DNA of 64,000 bases. Source: Dissulfuribacter thermophilus (GTDB lineage Bacteria; Desulfobacterota; Dissulfuribacteria; Dissulfuribacterales; Dissulfuribacteraceae). Numbering within the stretch: the stretch's first letter is position 1; each line of letters starts with the position of its first letter. The DNA is taken from assembly GCF_001687335.1 (NCBI RefSeq), contig NZ_MAGO01000007.1:62001-126000 (forward strand), written 5' to 3'. The position numbers and the translations under genes are program-made. The notes under the pieces were generated by a model. That model was given only the letters and a program-made list of their open reading frames with translations, was not told the DNA's origin and did no database searches. Of the stretch, positions 9,796-19,229 are shown piece by piece.

Positions 9796-10902
9796 TCATA
9801 CGGGCAAAAGCCATCTGGCATAGTCTCTAGTACCACTGTGAATGGTGTATCTGTCAACAGCCTGTTTTAATTTTTCAGGGGCTATGGGGTTTTTTAGTGT
9901 GTCAATAATTGCGTCTCTTAGACCTTCAACATCTCCAATTTTTACAAGCCTTCCGTACTTGCCGCCGCCGAGGATTTCCCGGGGGCCACTTGGACAATCT
10001 GTAGATACAACAGAGGTACCTGTGCCCAGCGCCTCGATAAGTACTACAGGAAGCCCTTCACACCGAGAGGTAAGACAAAAACAGTCTGCATTTGCCATAA
10101 ATGGCAAGGGATTTTTCATAAAACCTGGAAGGTCAATTTTATCTGATATTCCAAGTTCGCTAGATAAAGACAAGAGCTTTTTACGCCTTTTGCCTTTTCC
10201 CAGTATAATTAACCTTGCATCGATCTCTTTTAAGACGAGACTAAAGGCCTTGATAAGGGTTTCGAAGTCTTTTCTTCTACAGAGTTCTCCTGCTCCAAGT
10301 ACTATGGGGCATGATTTTCCCTTGAACCATGGATGATCAGGTATTGAGTTGGCCCTCAAATGAAAGTCGTCATCTATAATGGGACTTTTTACAACGCTTA
10401 TTTTTTCTGAAAGCCCTGGGGCAATGTCTATAAGATCCTTTTGTGCACCTTTTGACGGAACAAGTATCCTGTCTGCCAGCGGATATAGGTGGCGTATTGA
10501 AAAGAGCTGGAGGGACCTGTCAAAGGCAGATCTTTTTCTCAAGTTTTCTGTAACAGTTGTGCCAATCCTAACAACCAATCGAACAGGGGATCTCGAGATA
10601 TACTTTGAGAGGATGGCGATTCTATTTACTCGGTCTTTATCAGTTAGAAGGGAATGTGGCCGATTTTTTTTCAGATATTTTATAAGGAATGGTAGAGCTG
10701 ACGTAACATGAGAGGTATTTAGCTCTATTATCCTTACATTTTGAGGCACCTCTGTAAGGTAAGGGCCGTGTTTTTTTATACGGATGAGATCTACCCTGTG
10801 GCCTGCCTCACCCAGTCCTTTTATGAGATTACCCATAACCCTTTCGACCCCACTGTGTCCTGAAGTTGCGAGAAAGATGGCAATATGTCCCTTTTTAGTC
10901 AC
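9796..10902 (-). CDS. Glycosyltransferase family 4 (LPS cluster, paralog B)
   Basis: 368 residues, GT4 type. HSGVERVMGNLIKGL is the N-terminal Gly loop, CPIVLGAGELCRRKDFETLI starts the C-terminal Rossmann domain, and CEGLPVVLIEALGTGTSVVS carries the E-x7-E donor-binding motif. It is closely similar along its length to the genes on either side (shared RPHSLLTDKDRVN-type and STDCPSGPREILGGGKYGRL-type blocks), so it is a tandem duplicate. It overlaps the end of paralog C by 8 bp. Expected role: sugar addition in LPS core/O-antigen assembly; the substrate is unknown. Confidence 0.87.
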   Translation of the reverse strand: MTKKGHIAIFLATSGHSGVERVMGNLIKGLGEAGHRVDLIRIKKHGPYLTEVPQNVRIIELNTSHVTSALPFLIKYLKKNRPHSLLTDKDRVNRIAILSKYISRSPVRLVVRIGTTVTENLRKRSAFDRSLQLFSIRHLYPLADRILVPSKGAQKDLIDIAPGLSEKISVVKSPIIDDDFHLRANSIPDHPWFKGKSCPIVLGAGELCRRKDFETLIKAFSLVLKEIDARLIILGKGKRRKKLLSLSSELGISDKIDLPGFMKNPLPFMANADCFCLTSRCEGLPVVLIEALGTGTSVVSTDCPSGPREILGGGKYGRLVKIGDVEGLRDAIIDTLKNPIAPEKLKQAVDRYTIHSGTRDYARWLLPV

Positions 10903-12025
10903 TTAAAAGCCCCATGACTTTTAGATATGTAATTGTGGCCGGAATGGCCCTGTAGGGTTCTGCCGCATCTTTTAAAAAGGATGGAGAGGGAGGGGATGAA
11001 AGGACCTTTAAAATGGCTTCTGCCATCTGATTATGGTTATGGACCTCCACTAGTTCTCCATAACGGCCATTTTTAAGGATTTCTCTTGGTCCCGTTGGAC
11101 AGTCTGTAGCGACCACAGGGATGCCGAGGGCTAGGGCCTCTATGAGGACGTTTGGAGATCCTTCCCAGGCTGAGGAAAGGACAAAACACGAGGCCCTGGA
11201 AAGAAAAGCAAAAGGATTACTAGTGAATCCAGGAAGTGCCACTTTGTCAGTGATACCAAGGTGTCTGATAAGGTTGAGGAGGCTATCTCGTTCCTTGCCC
11301 TCTCCTAGGATGATGAGTCTGGCTTCTGTCCTTTGGATCACCTTATAGAAGGCTTTTATCAAAGTTTCGAAGCCTTTTTGGCGGGCGAGGCGGCCAATTC
11401 CCATTATTACAGGTATGTCTTCATCCAGCCATTTGTGGGGGGTAGGTGCATTTGAAAGTTCATAAAGCTTGTCTGATACAGTGGGGTTATTCAAAACTTT
11501 TATCCTATCCGTGGAAATTCCTGTAATATCCAAAATGTCCTCTGCCACTTTATTTGAATTTGCGATTACGAGATCTGCCCTCTTATAGGCGTATTTGATC
11601 GAATATTTTCTTAACACTCTTTTGACGAGATTTCTCCTCTCTAGTGCCGTTGAAATAGGCATACCAACCCTGAATACTATTTTTATTGGATAGTTGATAA
11701 AGGGAGTCCCAAGTGCCAAAACCCGGTTGGCCCTTTCCCTGTTTGTTAGTATCACTCTTGGCCTTTTCTTGTTTATATAATCTAACAAACTTGGCAAACT
11801 TATTAGTCCCGGACTCTCATTTAGATTTATTATATTTATTTTTGGATTCAATAGATCCAGTTCTGGGATGTTGGGATTGTTTACGAGTACATCAATGTTT
11901 TTCAAAAAAAGGGCAGAGGAATTCATTAAGTTAAGCATCACGTTGCTGATGCCACCCTTTCCACCTCTAAAGCCAAAAAACGCTAAATCAGTCTTTTTTG
12001 AGGACAAAGCTGGTTCCAACTCCAC
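10895..12025 (-). CDS. Glycosyltransferase family 4 (LPS cluster, paralog C)
   Basis: About 376 residues, GT4. GKGGISNVMLNLM is the N-terminal loop, IPVIMGIGRLARQKGFETLI begins the second Rossmann domain, and EGSPNVLIEALALGIPVVA is the E-x7-E region. It is the third member of the tandem set. The GTG at 12025 overlaps the end of the upstream membrane protein by 38 bp. A TTG at 12007 would give an N-terminus closer to its paralogs, so the start is uncertain. Function: LPS sugar transferase of unknown specificity. Confidence 0.85.
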   Translation of the reverse strand: MELEPALSSKKTDLAFFGFRGGKGGISNVMLNLMNSSALFLKNIDVLVNNPNIPELDLLNPKINIINLNESPGLISLPSLLDYINKKRPRVILTNRERANRVLALGTPFINYPIKIVFRVGMPISTALERRNLVKRVLRKYSIKYAYKRADLVIANSNKVAEDILDITGISTDRIKVLNNPTVSDKLYELSNAPTPHKWLDEDIPVIMGIGRLARQKGFETLIKAFYKVIQRTEARLIILGEGKERDSLLNLIRHLGITDKVALPGFTSNPFAFLSRASCFVLSSAWEGSPNVLIEALALGIPVVATDCPTGPREILKNGRYGELVEVHNHNQMAEAILKVLSSPPSPSFLKDAAEPYRAIPATITYLKVMGLLSD

Positions 12026-13274
12026 TTATTATCATCCAATAAAAACGCCAGTCCCAGTGTAGCAGCCTAAAGTCAAAGAGACACCAGATTGCTGCCATGG
12101 CCCATGATGAAATTGTGAATAGAAAGATATCAAAAGGAAGTGCCCCTTTTTTATAGGCATTTATCACCTCTTTTAAAAGAATAAAAATTGAAGCAAATAG
12201 CAATCCCGTACCAATCAGGCCAAATCTTACAAGGAATTCAAGATAAGTGCTATGTAGATGATCAAACCATACCCTTCCACCCTTCCAACTATTTATCTTT
12301 AGATCCTCTCTCTGACTATGGGAAATTAGGTATTGGGTTGTACCAGTACCCCAGCCAAATATTGGATGTTCTCTCCATTTTTGAATGGCAAAGGAATATA
12401 GGTGAAGTCTTTGACCAATGCCAGTCTCTGGGACCTTTTCTATTATATATTCTCTGTTTTGGGTGAATGTCTCTATCTGGCCTAAGAATCTATTTTTAAT
12501 AATTTCAAAATTAAGTGCTATAATAAATACAAAGAGACAAATTGTTAAGGCCATTGCCACTGAAAGGGCCTGTTTGTGAGCATGGGTGAGATCTGATTTT
12601 TTCAATATGGAAAACACCACCACAGGAAAAACCAGTGCAAAGGCAAGCCATGCCCCCCTTGCCTGGGTAGCTATAAGGCCTTCAAGGAGCAAGACAATAG
12701 CAATTGTAATTCCAAAAAGGATAAAAAAGTTCATTTTTCTCTTAAAGGAATTAGCAATTAACCTTTTTGAGAAGATTATCAGTCCAGTAATGATGGTGGC
12801 ACTATACAAGCCAAAAGGAGTGATCCTAAGATGAAAACCTGTTCTCTCTCCTTTTATAATGGTGGTTAGGAGATCAGTATCTATGGATGAGATCATTCCT
12901 ACAATAAATCCGATGAAAGCAAGAAAAAGCACTCTTAAGGCAAGTTTAGTGCTTCCGTTTATCCAAAAGGCAATTACCAAAAAGAGCCATAATCTGCCAA
13001 ATTTTAATGCATCCTCTATGTGTTGATCCTTGATTTCAGGAATTTCTAGGATTGAAAATAGGGTCCTAACTACCAAAAATCCAATGGAGATACAGGCAAG
13101 TATAAATAGAGGAGTTCGAATCAGTTTGAGAAGCCTAGTTTTCTCAAATGGCATGGCAATGAGCATAAAGATGAGGCCAACTCCTGAAAAGGTGATGCTG
13201 TTAAGCGAAAAAAAAGAGAAGACATATAGACCTATCAATCCCAATGACGAAGTATATCTTTTTAGACTATCCAT
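11988..13274 (-). CDS. O-antigen ligase/polymerase family membrane protein (WaaL/Wzy-like)
   Basis: About 428 residues with 10 or more hydrophobic segments. A large periplasmic loop near residues 300-350 contains HPIFGWGTGTTQYLIS and HLHSTYLEFLVRFGLIG, typical of the Wzy_C (PF04932) O-antigen ligase family. Such proteins join O-antigen to lipid A-core (WaaL) or polymerise O-units (Wzy) on the periplasmic face; the sequence alone does not decide which. The frame is open to 13358, but the ATG at 13274, preceded by CAGGGAAAA and overlapping the upstream stop by 8 bp, is the likely start. Confidence 0.85.
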   Translation of the reverse strand: MDSLKRYTSSLGLIGLYVFSFFSLNSITFSGVGLIFMLIAMPFEKTRLLKLIRTPLFILACISIGFLVVRTLFSILEIPEIKDQHIEDALKFGRLWLFLVIAFWINGSTKLALRVLFLAFIGFIVGMISSIDTDLLTTIIKGERTGFHLRITPFGLYSATIITGLIIFSKRLIANSFKRKMNFFILFGITIAIVLLLEGLIATQARGAWLAFALVFPVVVFSILKKSDLTHAHKQALSVAMALTICLFVFIIALNFEIIKNRFLGQIETFTQNREYIIEKVPETGIGQRLHLYSFAIQKWREHPIFGWGTGTTQYLISHSQREDLKINSWKGGRVWFDHLHSTYLEFLVRFGLIGTGLLFASIFILLKEVINAYKKGALPFDIFLFTISSWAMAAIWCLFDFRLLHWDWRFYWMIISGVGTSFVLKKD

Positions 13275-14358
13275 TTTTCCCTGATATAAACTCCAAGATC
13301 TTTTCAGCCCGATTTTCCCATGAATAGAGTCTTGCCCTTTGTCTAGCGTTTTGTCCAAGGCTCATTGCCAAATCTGGATCCTGTTTCAATCTTAATAAAG
13401 CATTTTTCCACGCCTCTAAATTGGTTGGTTCTACTAACAGCCCTGTTACGCCATCTTCTATAATCTCTCTTAATGGTTCAAGATCACTAGCAATAATTGG
13501 TCTCCCTGCTGCCATGGCCTCAAAAAGTTTTAAGGGGCTAAAGGACTTAGCAGTTGTTAAATGAGGCTGATAGGGTAAGAGTACAATGTCGCATTTTTCA
13601 TACCATCTGATCACATCTCTATGGGGAACAAAGGGGTGTAACTCCAGATTGCCAGTGGTCCCTACGTCTGCCTCTGGAGTTTCCAAATCACCTACAAGGG
13701 TTACTTTGCCAATACCACTTTGCGCAAGCCCTTTAAATATCTCTAATCCTCTGTCGTTACTAATTCTTCCAATGTACATGATCCTAGGTCTGGCGAATCG
13801 GGCCTTTTGTGGTAGAGGTATGGAGGAAAAGTGTTTGTAATCAACACCACATGGAATAATTGATATTCTATCAGGATTCGCCCCCTTTTTTATCAAAGAA
13901 TGGGAAGCTGACTTACTTATTGATATGAGGTACCTGATTATACCGTTATTATACGCATTTATGATGAGTGAAAGGATTCCCTCATTTTCTAGTTGTTCTA
14001 CATTATGAACTTCAAATATGTGGGGTATTCTAAACGTTATTAGTGCCTTACTTAGATAATAAGATCTTATGAGAATATTATCGTAATCTTTTTGTATCCT
14101 TTTCATCTTTAAACAGAGAGGCAAATAATTTAATATTTTCCATCTTGAGTGTAAAAGCTGAGTAGGGAAAATATTAAATGTCTTTTCAATACCGATATCT
14201 TTTAGACGACTGTCAATGTCTATGCCTTTTTTGACTGGAGGTAAATATAGATCGATATAACAGTTTTTTTTTGATATGGCTGATACGGTATAAAGGGTCT
14301 GAATGAGATTTGCCCTATTTCTATGAAGTTTACTTGTGCTTAAATAAATTAACTTCAT
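13267..14358 (-). CDS. Glycosyltransferase family 4
   Basis: About 363 residues. RPRIMYIGRISNDRGLEIF starts the C-terminal Rossmann domain. KSFSPLKLFEAMAAGRPIIA carries the donor-binding E region, followed by GLLVEPTNLEAW. The N-terminal half is divergent from the three tandem paralogs, so it belongs to another GT4 subgroup. An ATG at 14379 is also possible; the ATG at 14358 has GAAAGG just before it. It overlaps the ligase-like gene by 8 bp. It probably acts in LPS outer core or O-unit assembly; the donor is unknown. Confidence 0.84.
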   Translation of the reverse strand: MKLIYLSTSKLHRNRANLIQTLYTVSAISKKNCYIDLYLPPVKKGIDIDSRLKDIGIEKTFNIFPTQLLHSRWKILNYLPLCLKMKRIQKDYDNILIRSYYLSKALITFRIPHIFEVHNVEQLENEGILSLIINAYNNGIIRYLISISKSASHSLIKKGANPDRISIIPCGVDYKHFSSIPLPQKARFARPRIMYIGRISNDRGLEIFKGLAQSGIGKVTLVGDLETPEADVGTTGNLELHPFVPHRDVIRWYEKCDIVLLPYQPHLTTAKSFSPLKLFEAMAAGRPIIASDLEPLREIIEDGVTGLLVEPTNLEAWKNALLRLKQDPDLAMSLGQNARQRARLYSWENRAEKILEFISGKNG

Positions 14359-14399
14359 TGCCTTTCTATAATTTTTCATTTATTTGATTGTAATCAATA

Positions 14400-15533
14400 T
14401 TAAGAATACACGACTTTATATAAATTTACATATGCATCTACCATCTTTTCAATTGAAAATGTTTCATGTATCTTTTTAAAGGCATTGTTTACTATGGATT
14501 TTTTAAGGTCGGCATTTTGGTCATTCAATAAAATAAGGAGCTTATCTTGGATGTCCTTTGACATATTGGACCTTTTTATTAATAGTGCAGTTTTTTTATC
14601 CTCTACAATATCACTGAGCCCCCCTGTATTCGTTGCCACTACTGGTACCCTACAAGCCATTGCCTGAAGCACCGAAACTCCTAATCCCTCCATGAGAGCA
14701 GGATGGACCAGACAATCGAGACAGGGAAAAATGCGGTGCATATCCTTTCTAAATCCTGCAAATATACAGTTGTCGTAGACTCCATGTCTTTGGGAAAGAC
14801 GCTTAATCTCCTGTTCAAGGGGGCCTTGTCCAAAGAAAATGAATTTGGTATTGGGGGCCTTTCTTAAAATATTGGGAATTGCCTCAATTACATAACTATG
14901 CCCTTTCCTTGGAATAAACTGCGCCACCATGCCAACGGTCTTCTGAGAGGGATGAATACCAAATTCCTTTAAAAACCAGTTTCTTTCGCAATGTGGCCTA
15001 TAAATACTGGTGTCTACAGCACTTGGAATTAGCATAAGCCTTTCTTCATCAATTCCATACGCCTTTAGGATATTAAAAATCGCTCTTGAAATTGCGACGA
15101 CCTTTTCAGCCCTTCTATACTTCAATCTTGCAAGGCTGCCTAGTTCTGGATTGTCCACCCTCCGGGTAATGATATAGGGGGTATTGGTTATGACCCCAGC
15201 CAGGACGCCCCATAGATCTGCTCCACGTCTGCTGTGGATATGGATAATAGGTCTTGTTTCCTTCTTGATTTTTTTTACTAGGTATATGATCCTAAAAAGG
15301 AGCCTTGGGTCGAGTTCTCCTGAAAATTCTGTAGGGCTACACTTTATGCCCTCATCCATTGCACGCTTAAGGATTTCGCTTCCCAATGGGGCAATTAGGG
15401 TGTTTTTTATGCCTTTCCCCTTTAGATTCCTTATAAGATAGAGGACCTGGAGAGCGCCGCCGTAAAAGTTTTTTCCAGTCTCAATGTGAAGGACGTGTAG
15501 GGGAACGGATGCCATGTGATGGGTTAGCTTCAA
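14400..15533 (-). CDS. Glycosyltransferase family 4
   Basis: 377 residues, GT4. The N-terminal GKNFYGGALQVLYL loop, IHSRRGADLWGVLAG, KTVGMVAQFIPRKGHSYVIE opening the second domain, and EGLGVSVLQAMACRVPVVA with the donor-binding acidic residues are all visible. The TTG start at 15533 is chosen because GGAGGG lies 6 bases before it; it overlaps the waaF-like stop by 4 bp (TTGA), suggesting coupling. The alternative ATG at 15515 lacks a ribosome site. Likely an LPS core glycosyltransferase directly downstream of heptosyltransferase. Confidence 0.85.
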   Translation of the reverse strand: MKLTHHMASVPLHVLHIETGKNFYGGALQVLYLIRNLKGKGIKNTLIAPLGSEILKRAMDEGIKCSPTEFSGELDPRLLFRIIYLVKKIKKETRPIIHIHSRRGADLWGVLAGVITNTPYIITRRVDNPELGSLARLKYRRAEKVVAISRAIFNILKAYGIDEERLMLIPSAVDTSIYRPHCERNWFLKEFGIHPSQKTVGMVAQFIPRKGHSYVIEAIPNILRKAPNTKFIFFGQGPLEQEIKRLSQRHGVYDNCIFAGFRKDMHRIFPCLDCLVHPALMEGLGVSVLQAMACRVPVVATNTGGLSDIVEDKKTALLIKRSNMSKDIQDKLLILLNDQNADLKKSIVNNAFKKIHETFSIEKMVDAYVNLYKVVYS

Positions 15534-16555
15534 ATGATTCCCTCCACTGTCTTCAACACCATGTTAACCGTAATATCAGACATACATGGAAACGCTTGGT
15601 TGCAGGTAGGACTTCTTTTGCAGGGCGAGCACTCCCTTTTGACATATAATACCTTGGTCTTGGGCCATTTGGTATATAGATATGGTCTAGTTGCACCAAA
15701 GAGCGCTACAGTAGGGCGCTTGAATGCTGTTCCCATATGAGTTAAGCCAGTATCTACTCCGATGACCAATTTTGCCATAGAGACAATGGCAGCGCTTTCA
15801 ACAAGATTTGTCTTGCCAGAGAGGTTATAGATGAGATTTCCTGTCCCATTTGAGATCGCATCACCTTTTTGCTTGTCACCTCTGCCTCCGAGTATTACTG
15901 AGGGGATCCCGTAATGTTTTGCAAGCTTCATTCCAAGTGATTTCCACCTGTCATCTATCCAATGTTTTTGTGGTCTTGTAGTAAAGGGTGCGAATACGAA
16001 AAAAGGTCCTTTAATTCCATGGGCATCTATTATGGACTTTGCCCTTTCTTTAGATACATTGGGGACCACGAGAAATGGGAGGGGGTCTTCTACCTTAATT
16101 CCCAGTTCCTTTAACATATATAGATATTCAGAACTCATTTCGAGATTCTGAGGCCCTTTAGATATGACCTTTGTCATAAAAAATCTACCAGGCTCCTTTG
16201 AGTCAAAGCCAATTCGCTCCTTTGCCCTTGAGAGATAGGCGAGGAATCTGCTTCGAAAAAGACCTTGGAGGTCAAGGCAGAGGTCGTATTGGTGTCTTGA
16301 AAGGTTTTTTTTAAAGGACATTATTTCACTACAGAGGCGAATCAGGTGAAATTCCTTGATCTGTCTATTCCAAAGGGCTTTGTTCCATGGGATGAGGGAA
16401 TCTACATAGGGATTATCCCTTAAAAGATCAATTAGAGCAGGGTTTATGAGCCAGTGGATTTCGGCACCTTTATATCCATTCTTGAGGGCCTTGAGTACTG
16501 GGGAGGCCATGACCACATCTCCAATAGAACTGGGGCGTATAATGAGAATTCGCAT
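15530..16555 (-). CDS. waaF: Lipopolysaccharide heptosyltransferase (GT9, WaaF/WaaC type)
   Basis: 341 residues of the GT9 ADP-heptose:LPS heptosyltransferase family. MRILIIRPSSIGDVVMASPV is the acceptor-domain start with the conserved Asp, VIGVDTGLTHMGTAF the heptosyltransferase motif, and PTVALFGATRP the ADP-binding region. The late Cys-rich stretch ECSPCKRSPTCNQAFPC matches the C-x2-C pattern of heptosyltransferase II. It adds L-glycero-D-manno-heptose to the inner core at the cytoplasmic face. gmhB and rfaE1 nearby supply the donor pathway. Heptosyltransferase I or III cannot be excluded, hence the moderate naming confidence. Confidence 0.85.
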   Translation of the reverse strand: MRILIIRPSSIGDVVMASPVLKALKNGYKGAEIHWLINPALIDLLRDNPYVDSLIPWNKALWNRQIKEFHLIRLCSEIMSFKKNLSRHQYDLCLDLQGLFRSRFLAYLSRAKERIGFDSKEPGRFFMTKVISKGPQNLEMSSEYLYMLKELGIKVEDPLPFLVVPNVSKERAKSIIDAHGIKGPFFVFAPFTTRPQKHWIDDRWKSLGMKLAKHYGIPSVILGGRGDKQKGDAISNGTGNLIYNLSGKTNLVESAAIVSMAKLVIGVDTGLTHMGTAFKRPTVALFGATRPYLYTKWPKTKVLYVKRECSPCKRSPTCNQAFPCMSDITVNMVLKTVEGII

Positions 16556-16590
16556 GAGTTAAAAACAAACCTCTCTACAGTTTAGTTATT

Positions 16591-16848
16591 CCTAAATCCT
16601 GCAATTGGCGAGTTTGCCCAAGATTCGAGGCGCGAGGGGCGAAGGCGTACTTTGGTACGTCGAGCTCCGAGCAACAAAGAAGATTGGGCAAACTCGCCAC
16701 TCCCGAAGGGTGGCAAAAGGGGGCAAAACCAAAATGGGTTCCATATTCACTTAAACAGTGAAGATTAAAGCTATGGTTTTTGGCAAGCAACTGGCTGATA
16801 TAATGCTTAAAAAACAATTTTGCCCCCTTTTGCCGTGCAGGATTTAGG
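16591..16848. repeat. Structured MITE-like repeat, copy 2 (258 bp)
   Basis: Perfect 13-bp terminal inverted repeats CCTAAATCCTGCA (16591-16603; complement 16836-16848). Arm 1 (16606-16621) and its perfect 16-bp complement (16684-16699) enclose core hairpin CGTAC-TTTG-GTACG (16646-16659). Arm 2 (16712-16728) has a perfect 17-bp complement at 16818-16834. The core between arms is about 75 percent identical to copy 1 by eye (shared CGAGGCG, GTACTTTGGTAC, CAACAAAGA); the arms are not. The right end touches the TAA stop of msbA and the left end lies 35 bp upstream of the waaF-like start. No transposase gene is inside. Confidence 0.88.
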
Positions 16849-18564
16849 TTATTGTTCCCACTGCCTGTAAAGGTCTCTATAGAGTGAACTCTTTGAAATT
16901 AGCTCCTTATGTGAACCAATATCCACGATTTTTCCATTGTCCATTACTGCAATAAGATCTGCATCCTGTATGGTGCTGAGTCTGTGTGCAATTGTAATAG
17001 TGGTCCTTCCTTTTTTGGCAATCTTGAGGGCCTCTTGAACTCCTTGTTCAGATAAGGTGTCAAGGGCACTTGTTGCCTCATCCAATATGAGAAGAGGGGG
17101 ATCTTTTAGGAGGGCCCTAGCAATAGCGATTCTCTGGCGTTGTCCTCCTGAGAGATTCAATCCCCTTTCATCAAGGACGGTATCATAGCCCTGGGGAAGA
17201 TTCTTTATAAAATCGTGTGCTTGAGCCATACGAGCCGCCTCTTCTATCTCTTTATCTGTGGCATCACTTCTCCCATAGGCAATATTTTCCCTGATTGTGT
17301 CTCCAAAAAGGACTATATCCTGGGTAACAAGGCCTATTAATCTCCTGAGGCTCTTTGTATCCAAGTCTTTGAGATCCAAATCATCCCATAGGATTTGGCC
17401 TGTTGTTGGATCGAAAAAACGCGGGATCAGATCCACAAGAGTGCTCTTACCTGCACCACTTGGTCCCACTATAGCAAATGTCTTACCCTTAGGGATGAAG
17501 AGATTGATACCATTTAAGACCAACTCGTTGGTACCTGGATATGAAAATGTTACATTTTTAAAGGTTATTCCTTTTTTTAAGGGTGCAGCCACTATATCCC
17601 CGCTGTCTTCAGGCTTTAATGCCAAAAAGTCTTCTATTCTCTCCAATACTCCAACAGACTCCTGGAATGTTCCATAGGATTTCCCTAGCTTTTTCAAAGG
17701 AGCAAAGGCCATGACAATTGCCGTCAGAACAGAAAAAAAGTCACCAGAGGTCATTTTCCCCTTTACCACCAGGTAGCCTCCGTAGCCAATAATGATGCTC
17801 ACGGCCACCCCAGAGAGTAGTTCGGTTAAAAATTTTGTCCCTTCTTTTATCCTTATGAGTCTGGCATTTTGATGGTAGTGAACTTGACTCGCGGTTTTGA
17901 ATTGTTTTGTCTTTATTAGTTCGAGAGTAAATATCTTGATAACTTTTATTCCCTGAATTGCTTCATTCATCCGATGTGTGAGTAGAGCCGTGGCTTGTTG
18001 TACATCTTTTCTCTTATTTTTCAGAAACTGGCTCATATGCTTGGTGACTATTGCAATTATAGGGAGCATGACAAAGCTTAAGAGTGTGAGGTCCCACTTT
18101 CGGTATATGGCTACGCCCATGAGCACAATGAGAGAAGGTATCTGGACTAGAAAGGTTTTGAAGCTATCTGAAAGTATTTTGCTCAATAGCCCTATATCCG
18201 ACATTACTCTTGAAATCATCTCGCCAGATGACCATTTTTGTACAGTGGAGAAGGGAAGATCCATAATGGTTTCAAAACATCGCACTCTCATATCACGGAT
18301 GAGCTTGAATCCGGAGGTCTGCATGTAATAGGCTTGGAGAAGGGAACCTAGTCCCCTAAGGATGTAAAGTCCTAAGATCCCAAAAGGAAGTATCCATAAG
18401 AGTTCGTAACGTTTTTCCACAAATATGTAATCCATGGCTGGCTTTACGAGCCATGCAATAGCCCCATTTACCCCTGATACAATGAGACTAAAGAAGATGG
18501 CAATTAAGACCCTCTTGGAATACGGACGAATTATGCTCCAGAGTTTTTCTATTTCTTTTGCCAT
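16849..18564 (-). CDS. msbA: Lipid A export ABC transporter, ATP-binding/permease (MsbA)
   Basis: 571 residues, the MsbA half-transporter length. Six membrane helices occupy residues 1-320. The nucleotide-binding domain has Walker A GPSGAGKST, signature LSGGQRQRIAIARALL, Walker B LLILDEATSAL and the H-loop TITIAHRLST. Dimers flip lipid A-core across the inner membrane. The LPS cluster context supports MsbA over other exporters. It starts 7 bp after gmhB. The C-terminal YRQWEQ is followed by TAA and at once by the repeat's terminal inverted repeat. Confidence 0.93.
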   Translation of the reverse strand: MAKEIEKLWSIIRPYSKRVLIAIFFSLIVSGVNGAIAWLVKPAMDYIFVEKRYELLWILPFGILGLYILRGLGSLLQAYYMQTSGFKLIRDMRVRCFETIMDLPFSTVQKWSSGEMISRVMSDIGLLSKILSDSFKTFLVQIPSLIVLMGVAIYRKWDLTLLSFVMLPIIAIVTKHMSQFLKNKRKDVQQATALLTHRMNEAIQGIKVIKIFTLELIKTKQFKTASQVHYHQNARLIRIKEGTKFLTELLSGVAVSIIIGYGGYLVVKGKMTSGDFFSVLTAIVMAFAPLKKLGKSYGTFQESVGVLERIEDFLALKPEDSGDIVAAPLKKGITFKNVTFSYPGTNELVLNGINLFIPKGKTFAIVGPSGAGKSTLVDLIPRFFDPTTGQILWDDLDLKDLDTKSLRRLIGLVTQDIVLFGDTIRENIAYGRSDATDKEIEEAARMAQAHDFIKNLPQGYDTVLDERGLNLSGGQRQRIAIARALLKDPPLLILDEATSALDTLSEQGVQEALKIAKKGRTTITIAHRLSTIQDADLIAVMDNGKIVDIGSHKELISKSSLYRDLYRQWEQ

Positions 18565-18571
18565 TATTCGC

Positions 18572-19153
18572 TCAAAAACACCATGTCGAAGTCAATATCC
18601 ATCGAGTTGCCTCAACTATTGATGGAAATATCTTTATAGATTTATAAGTTGGGACAGTTAAAATCCTTTCTTTAAAATCTTTTCCTTTACCAGTGAGTAC
18701 CAGTATGGGGGTAAGTCCTGCCCTCAATCCCGCTTCAATATCCCGTAGATTATCTCCAATTAAAAAAGACCTTTCAAGGTCAATGTCCATGTCTTGTGAT
18801 GCTTGGTATATAAGGCCTGGCTCAGGCTTTCGACAGGAACAAATTTTTTTATATTGGGGCGATCCTATATCTGGATGGTGTGGGCAATAATAAAATGCGT
18901 CAATATGTGCTCCTAAATGCCTTAGATCATCGTTAATCGCCTGATGCACCCTTTGTAAAAGACTTTCATCTAAAAGGCCCCGTGCAATACCTGATTGGTT
19001 CGTAACAATAACGACTTGGTAACCTGCTTCATTAAGGGCCTTTATGGATTCTTTTGCTCCTTTTATCCAAGTGATATCACGTAGATCTGAAAGATAGTTT
19101 ACATCTTCGATGATTGTGCCGTCACGATCTAAAAAAACTGCATTTTTACCCAT
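18572..19153 (-). CDS. gmhB: D-glycero-beta-D-manno-heptose 1,7-bisphosphate 7-phosphatase
   Basis: 193 residues, HAD superfamily. FLDRDGT near residue 8 holds the nucleophile and acid/base Asp pair, VTNQSG is motif II, and FLIGDNLRDIEAGLRAG is motif IV. The Cys/His zinc loop CPHHPDIG...CSCRKPEPG is typical of GmhB. It removes the 7-phosphate during ADP-heptose synthesis, between the RfaE1 and RfaE2 steps. It is first gene of the minus-strand LPS cluster, divergent from the Trm112-like/rfaE1 genes across 76 bp that must hold both promoters. Confidence 0.94.
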   Translation of the reverse strand: MGKNAVFLDRDGTIIEDVNYLSDLRDITWIKGAKESIKALNEAGYQVVIVTNQSGIARGLLDESLLQRVHQAINDDLRHLGAHIDAFYYCPHHPDIGSPQYKKICSCRKPEPGLIYQASQDMDIDLERSFLIGDNLRDIEAGLRAGLTPILVLTGKGKDFKERILTVPTYKSIKIFPSIVEATRWILTSTWCF

Positions 19154-19229
19154 GATTTTTGGCCTTTCTTTTTAATCCAGGCTGGTTTAAGATTCCTTTG
19201 AAACTTTTGTCTCAAGGAGTATGGATAAT

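Noticed and set aside
16575-16817. 80-codon minus-strand frame inside the second structured repeat
   Set aside because: Same reason; it covers hairpin arms and has no counterpart in copy 1.
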